Positions 60,352 to 64,000 of a stretch of DNA of 64,000 nt are shown here, piece by piece. Location of the stretch: assembly GCA_035577985.1 (NCBI GenBank), contig DATJZY010000057.1:1-64000 (forward strand), given 5' to 3'. The notes beneath the pieces were generated by a model. The model ran no database searches. It was given only the letters and a program-made list of their open reading frames with translations, and had not been told where the DNA came from. The DNA comes from Candidatus Eisenbacteria bacterium (lineage in GTDB: Bacteria > Desulfobacterota > Binatia > DP-6). Made by a program: the position numbers and the translations under genes. How positions within the stretch are numbered: position 1 is the stretch's first letter; each line of letters starts with the position of its first letter.

Positions 60352-60469
60352 ACCTGCGCCGCCCCTGGGTGCGATCGTGCTTCGTGCGGCTCTCTATGCG
60401 CTCGCGATCGTCGTGCTCGTCTTGTTCGCGCCGGGCGACGGCCGCGTCTTCATCTATCAGGGGTTCTGA
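60338..60469 (+). CDS. DltX-like 43-residue membrane peptide
   Basis: A 44-codon ORF beginning at a GTG inside the end of the DltD-like gene (14-base overlap). It encodes one transmembrane helix (AALYALAIVVLVLFA) between a Pro-rich N-terminus and the C-terminus GDGRVFIYQGF. The last six residues fit F-x-Y-x-x-F, the C-terminal motif of DltX peptides, in which the Tyr is thought to carry the acyl group between MBOAT protein and DltD. Length, topology, terminal motif and gene context all agree, although sequence identity over so short a peptide cannot prove homology. Confidence 0.78.
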   Translation: MSRPEPAPPLGAIVLRAALYALAIVVLVLFAPGDGRVFIYQGF

Positions 60470-60511
60470 AATTGGTTGATGGGTCCGTCGTGAGGGGGGT
60501 AGGCTAGCCGC

Positions 60512-62206
60512 GTGGGCGTCGACTGCCTTGTGATCGGGGCCGCCGAGTTCGACCGCGACCGCGAACGGGAGATCTTCCTCAAGGTCCACCGCGGGGACGC
60601 CGCGGACGGTTGGGGGAAGTTCCTCGCCCTCAACTACGTCGAGTTCGAGGGGGACGCCTTGATGGCGAACCAGCTCGCCAGCGTCGCGCACCGCTCCGCG
60701 CGCGGGCCGCTCGCCCGGGGCGGCAACGGCTTCGCCTACGCCGACGTCTCCATGCTGAGCTCGTGGCGCACGCCGCTGCTGGGCGGCATGTGGATCTACC
60801 AGGCGCTCAAGCAGCGCGGCTTCGAGGTGGCGCTCGTCCAGCACGTGCAGCTCCAGGCGGCGCAGCTCGAGGCGGCGCTCGCCGAGCAACCGCGCGCCAT
60901 CGCGATCTCGACGACGCTCATCACCTCGCCGCTCGAGATGAAGGCGCTCGTGCGCCTGTGCCGCGAGCGTTCGCCGGCGTCGTACATCGTGCTGGGCGGC
61001 ATGAGCATCTGGAACCAGTTCCAGGTGAGGAAGGCCGAGAACGAGCAGCTGCCGGCCGGCGCCCCGCGCGAGGACGAAGGCGATCTGCTCGGGAGCTTCG
61101 GCTTCCTCGGCGCCGATGCGCTGATCGTCGACCCCTACGGGATCGAGACCCTCGCCGAGCTCCTGGGGCGTCTCAAGGCGGGCCGTAGCCTCGACGGCCT
61201 GGCCAACACGGTGCGCTACTCGAAGGGCGCGCCGGTCTCGCGGCTCGATCGCACGGGCGAGGTGTTCGACGCCGCGCGCATGCGGATGGACTGGGACCTG
61301 GTCGAGAACGAGCACATCGGGTCGGTCGTGAACGTCCGCACGCAGATCAGCTGCCCGTTCCGCTGCAGCTTCTGCAGCTACCCGACCACGCAGGGGCCTG
61401 TGATCAAGGCCGAGTTCGACGCTTTCGAGCGCGAGCTGCAGGCGCTCTCGCGCCGCGGCGTCGACACGCTGATGATCATCGACGACACGTTCAACGTCCC
61501 GCCCAAGCGCTTCATGCAGGTGCTCGAGATCCTGCGGCGCCATCAGTTCCGGTGGTACAGCTTCATCCGCTGCCAGTTCCTCGACGCGGCGCAGGTCGAG
61601 ATGATGAAGGCGAGCGGCTGCGTCGGCGTCTACCTCGGCCTCGAGTCGGTCGACGACGAGACGCTCGAGCGCATGAACAAGACGGCGACCGAGGAGCTGT
61701 TCCGCCGCGGCATCGGGCTGCTGGCGGAGCGCGAGATCCTCACCTACGCGTCGTTCATCGTCGGCTTCCCGGGCGACACCGCCGACACCGTTCGCAAGGT
61801 GCAGCGCTTCATCGAGACGAGCGGCCTCGACTACTACAACCTGAAGCCGTTTTGGTACGACCACTCGACGCCCATCGCGCAGCGCGCAGCGGAGTTCGGC
61901 CTGAGCGGGCAGGGGTACAACTGGCAGCACGATCGCATGAACGCGACGCAGGCCTATGACCTCATCCGGGATCTGATCCTCGACACCCGGAGCCGTTACG
62001 TCGGACTGCACAGCGGAGAGCTCTGGGAGATCGGTCAGTTCGGTGCCCGAGGGCTGTCGAAGGGACACATCGACGCGGTCTACGACGCCCACAATGCGAT
62101 GCTGAAGCAGGACCTTGCGGGGCGAGGAGGCGAGGACAAGACGCGCGCGTTCACCCGGCTCCAGTCCCAGCTCCGTGACGTCGAGCTGACCCCAGCCGCC
62201 TGGTAG
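60512..62206 (+). CDS. B12-binding radical SAM enzyme, PhpK-like
   Basis: A 564-residue radical SAM protein with an N-terminal cobalamin-binding-like domain (about 1-240: VDCLVIGAAEFD at the start, PRAIAISTTLITSPLEMKAL, SYIVLGGMSIWNQ) and cluster cysteines Cys281, Cys285 and Cys288 (CPFRCSFC). CVGVYLGLESVDDETLERMN and ASFIVGFPGDTADTV are typical of B12-radical SAM methylases. The layout resembles PhpK-type P- or C-methyltransferases of natural-product pathways. The GTG at 60512 has only a distant GAGGGGGG site. No recognisable biosynthetic partner lies in the window. Confidence 0.87.
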   Translation: MGVDCLVIGAAEFDRDREREIFLKVHRGDAADGWGKFLALNYVEFEGDALMANQLASVAHRSARGPLARGGNGFAYADVSMLSSWRTPLLGGMWIYQALKQRGFEVALVQHVQLQAAQLEAALAEQPRAIAISTTLITSPLEMKALVRLCRERSPASYIVLGGMSIWNQFQVRKAENEQLPAGAPREDEGDLLGSFGFLGADALIVDPYGIETLAELLGRLKAGRSLDGLANTVRYSKGAPVSRLDRTGEVFDAARMRMDWDLVENEHIGSVVNVRTQISCPFRCSFCSYPTTQGPVIKAEFDAFERELQALSRRGVDTLMIIDDTFNVPPKRFMQVLEILRRHQFRWYSFIRCQFLDAAQVEMMKASGCVGVYLGLESVDDETLERMNKTATEELFRRGIGLLAEREILTYASFIVGFPGDTADTVRKVQRFIETSGLDYYNLKPFWYDHSTPIAQRAAEFGLSGQGYNWQHDRMNATQAYDLIRDLILDTRSRYVGLHSGELWEIGQFGARGLSKGHIDAVYDAHNAMLKQDLAGRGGEDKTRAFTRLQSQLRDVELTPAAW

Positions 62207-62323
62207 AGGTCGGCGAACCTGCGCGGGTGCAGGTCAGGAATGGGATTGACAGGACGAGCCCATTTGTCCGAAACCCGTTTCCAGACACGCCGAGCGGGGG
62301 GCACGCACGGAGGGAGCTGTTCG

Positions 62324-62848
62324 ATGGCAGACCAACTGGACCGGACCAACAGGCTCGAGGCACTGAGAGCGCTACTCACGACCGCATCCGGTCTCGTCGA
62401 GACGCTCACACACGACCCCGCGCGTGATCGGTTCCTGCGCGTCTACGAGCGTATTCCGCTCGAGGACCGCGCGACGATTCTCGGCGTGCTCGAGCGCGAG
62501 ATCTCCCTGCGCGTCGCGACGCTCGGCGAGGGCGAGGCGATCACCGGCTACGGCGCGCGGCCGAATCCGAACGCGCGCCTGTACGTTCGCGTGCTGAAGA
62601 AGATGCCCGACGAATGGCCGACGCTCGATCACGACAAGATGGTGTTCTCGAACCTGCGCGGCGCGCGCATCATGCGCCTCACGCGTTCGCCGGAAGTGCA
62701 CGACCGCTGGCGCGCCGCCGTCGTCGAGGCGTTCGGGCTGCTCGAGCCGGAGGAGCGGGCCGAGGTGGCGACCGTGCTCCGCGAGCTGCTCGATGTCGTC
62801 GCGCTCGCCGACCAGAGCACGCCCGAGCCGGCGAAGGCGACCGGCTGA
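62324..62848 (+). CDS. Hypothetical helical protein
   Basis: A 174-residue soluble protein with GGAGGGAG before the ATG at 62324. Mostly helical (NRLEALRALLTTASGLVETL, DRATILGVLEREISLRVATL), with a central GYGARPNPNARLYVRVLKKM segment. No signal peptide or known motif. It is followed 50 bases later by the kinase gene and might act with it. Family not recognised. Confidence 0.7.
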   Translation: MADQLDRTNRLEALRALLTTASGLVETLTHDPARDRFLRVYERIPLEDRATILGVLEREISLRVATLGEGEAITGYGARPNPNARLYVRVLKKMPDEWPTLDHDKMVFSNLRGARIMRLTRSPEVHDRWRAAVVEAFGLLEPEERAEVATVLRELLDVVALADQSTPEPAKATG

Positions 62849-62898
62849 CTGAGCCCGGGGTTTGACGCCGTCGGCGCCGGCGCTCTATCGACGCCAGC

Positions 62899-64000
62899 GT
62901 GAGGTTCGAGCGGCGAGAGGTGCTCGGCAGCGGCGCCAACGGTACGGTCTGCCGCGCCTTCGACGCGGAGCTCCGGCGCGACGTCGCCTTGAAGACGCTG
63001 TTCGACGTGTCGCCCGACCTCGCGCAGCGGCTGAAGAACGAGTTCCGCGCCCTGCACGGCATCACCCATCCGAATCTCGTCCAGCTCTACGATCTCGTGA
63101 TCGGAGAAGGCGAGTCCTTCTTCACGATGGAGCTCGTCGAAGGCGTCGACGTCGTGCGCCACGTCCGCGGGGCGGCGGAACCCCGAGCGCTGCTGGATCA
63201 CGCCGGGCTCGAACGGCTGTGGGCCGTGCTTCCCCAGCTCGTCGATGCCGTCGACGCCCTGCACGCCGCGGGTCGCGTCCACCGCGATCTCAAGCCCTCC
63301 AACGTGCTCGTGACGCGCGACGGGCGCGCGATGGTGCTCGACTTCGGATTGGTCGCCACGGTGCGCGACGACGCCGGCGGCGACGATCGGGAGATGGGGG
63401 GCACCCTCGCGTACATGGCTCCCGAGCAGGTGTGGGGCGTGCCGCCGTCCGCGGCCGTCGACTGGTACGCGCTCGGCGGCGTGCTGTTCGAAGTCCTCAC
63501 GGGGATGCCGGCGTTCTCGGGGACGCCCGTCGGCATGCTGCGTGTGAAGGAGCGCGGCCCCGTGCCCGGCCCGTGTGACCTGGCACCGGCCACCAGTGCG
63601 GGGCTCGATGCCCTCGTGCGCGCGCTCCTCGACCCGGATCCGACACGACGTCCGGACGGCCGCAGCATTCGCAGCGCGCTCGAGGGTGGCGCCGTCGCGC
63701 CGATGGCGAGGACCTGGAGGCATCGTGACGCGTTCGTCGGTCGCGCCACCGAGCTCGCGACGCTCGCGGAATGGCTCCGCGAGGTGTCGCCGGGGCATCC
63801 ACGCGTCGGTCACGTGGTCGGGCCATCGGGCATCGGCAAGAGCGCCCTCCTGCGATCCTTCGGCGAGCGGGCGGCCGCCACCGCCCTCGTCCTGTCGGGA
63901 CGGTGTCATGCGCACGAGACGGTTCCCTACAAGGCGCTCGACGGCGTGATGGAGGGGCTGGCTCGGCACCTCGGGCGAGAGGATGCGGCGTTGCCCGACC
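62899..64000 (+). CDS. Ser/Thr protein kinase with AAA-type ATPase domain, C-terminus cut by window edge
   Basis: The frame is open to the right edge (367 codons). An eukaryotic-like kinase domain fills residues 1-270: glycine loop GSGANGTV, Lys32 (VALKTL), catalytic loop VHRDLKPSNV (Asp130), DFG at 148-150 and MAPEQVWG. An ATPase domain begins about 285 (FVGRATELATLAEWL), with Walker A GPSGIGKS near 312. This kinase-AAA order matches large bacterial signalling kinases that often continue into TPR repeats. The GTG start lies 50 bases after the previous gene with no strong ribosome site. Confidence 0.9.
   Translation, partial: MRFERREVLGSGANGTVCRAFDAELRRDVALKTLFDVSPDLAQRLKNEFRALHGITHPNLVQLYDLVIGEGESFFTMELVEGVDVVRHVRGAAEPRALLDHAGLERLWAVLPQLVDAVDALHAAGRVHRDLKPSNVLVTRDGRAMVLDFGLVATVRDDAGGDDREMGGTLAYMAPEQVWGVPPSAAVDWYALGGVLFEVLTGMPAFSGTPVGMLRVKERGPVPGPCDLAPATSAGLDALVRALLDPDPTRRPDGRSIRSALEGGAVAPMARTWRHRDAFVGRATELATLAEWLREVSPGHPRVGHVVGPSGIGKSALLRSFGERAAATALVLSGRCHAHETVPYKALDGVMEGLARHLGREDAALPD

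Noticed and set aside
1-64000. CRISPR array, rRNA operon or replication origin
   Set aside because: No regularly spaced identical repeats, rRNA-like sequence or DnaA-box cluster was seen; the repeats found are the palindromic block, the 93-bp copies, the att pair and the 41-bp units.

Overview
The window is high-GC DNA (visibly about two thirds G+C or more) from a diderm bacterium. Lipoprotein signal peptides, a quinol nitric oxide reductase, penicillin acylase, sulfatases, Thr-rich secreted proteins, coenzyme F420 genes and a MeaB-type GTPase together fit an uncultured, Deltaproteobacteria-like lineage such as Candidatus Binatota/Binatia. That placement is inference; no rRNA or other marker gene is present. 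Most genes overlap or lie a few bases apart, and GTG/TTG starts are common.

Left third (1-29.9 kb), mostly conserved-looking operons. 1-2.9 kb: a secreted repeat protein cut by the window edge and a PAS histidine kinase. 3.0-11.1 kb: a plus-strand glycan locus with a glycoside hydrolase/GT2 fusion, a palindromic repeat block, an ABC exporter and three tandem paralogous glycosyltransferase-like proteins. 11.1-13.9 kb: a secreted subtilase. 14.0-21.7 kb (minus): cofG-cofH-cofD-cofE for F420, then an ExeA-type ATPase, an acyl-CoA dehydrogenase and a PIG-L lipoprotein. 21.8-27.7 kb (minus): a signalling cluster of two histidine kinases (one fused to a decayed AAA+ domain), an NtrC-type regulator, a lipoprotein and a receiver-kinase hybrid, with a clear sigma70-like promoter at its head. 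28.1-29.9 kb: MeaB and a PP2A-like phosphatase.

Middle (29.9-47.3 kb), a plastic region. It starts at a tRNA-Met whose 3' end is repeated almost perfectly 8.36 kb downstream (29960-29993 and 38315-38348), the footprint of an integrated element. Between these sites lie lower-GC orphan genes, a secreted arylsulfatase, fragments of IS91, IS630, quinone reductase and other genes, and three copies of a 93-bp repeat that looks like an IS91-type end. No integrase is visible, so the element seems decayed. To the right are a cupredoxin-like protein, three tandem secreted paralogues carrying a two-Cys plus collagen-like N-terminal module, an IS256 remnant, a qNOR and further collagen-like proteins.

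Right third (47.3-64 kb): large secreted proteins, a glyoxalase-fold protein, a penicillin acylase, a sulfatase-like TPR lipoprotein, and a Dlt-like acyl-transfer locus (MBOAT acyltransferase, acyl carrier protein, DltD-like SGNH protein and a 43-residue DltX-like peptide ending in FIYQGF). A PhpK-like B12 radical SAM enzyme and a Ser/Thr kinase with an AAA domain, open at the right edge, end the window.

The two most interesting systems are the Dlt-like locus, which has no adjacent adenylating ligase and includes an easily missed micropeptide, and the hydrolase-synthase/exporter/triple-glycosyltransferase operon.
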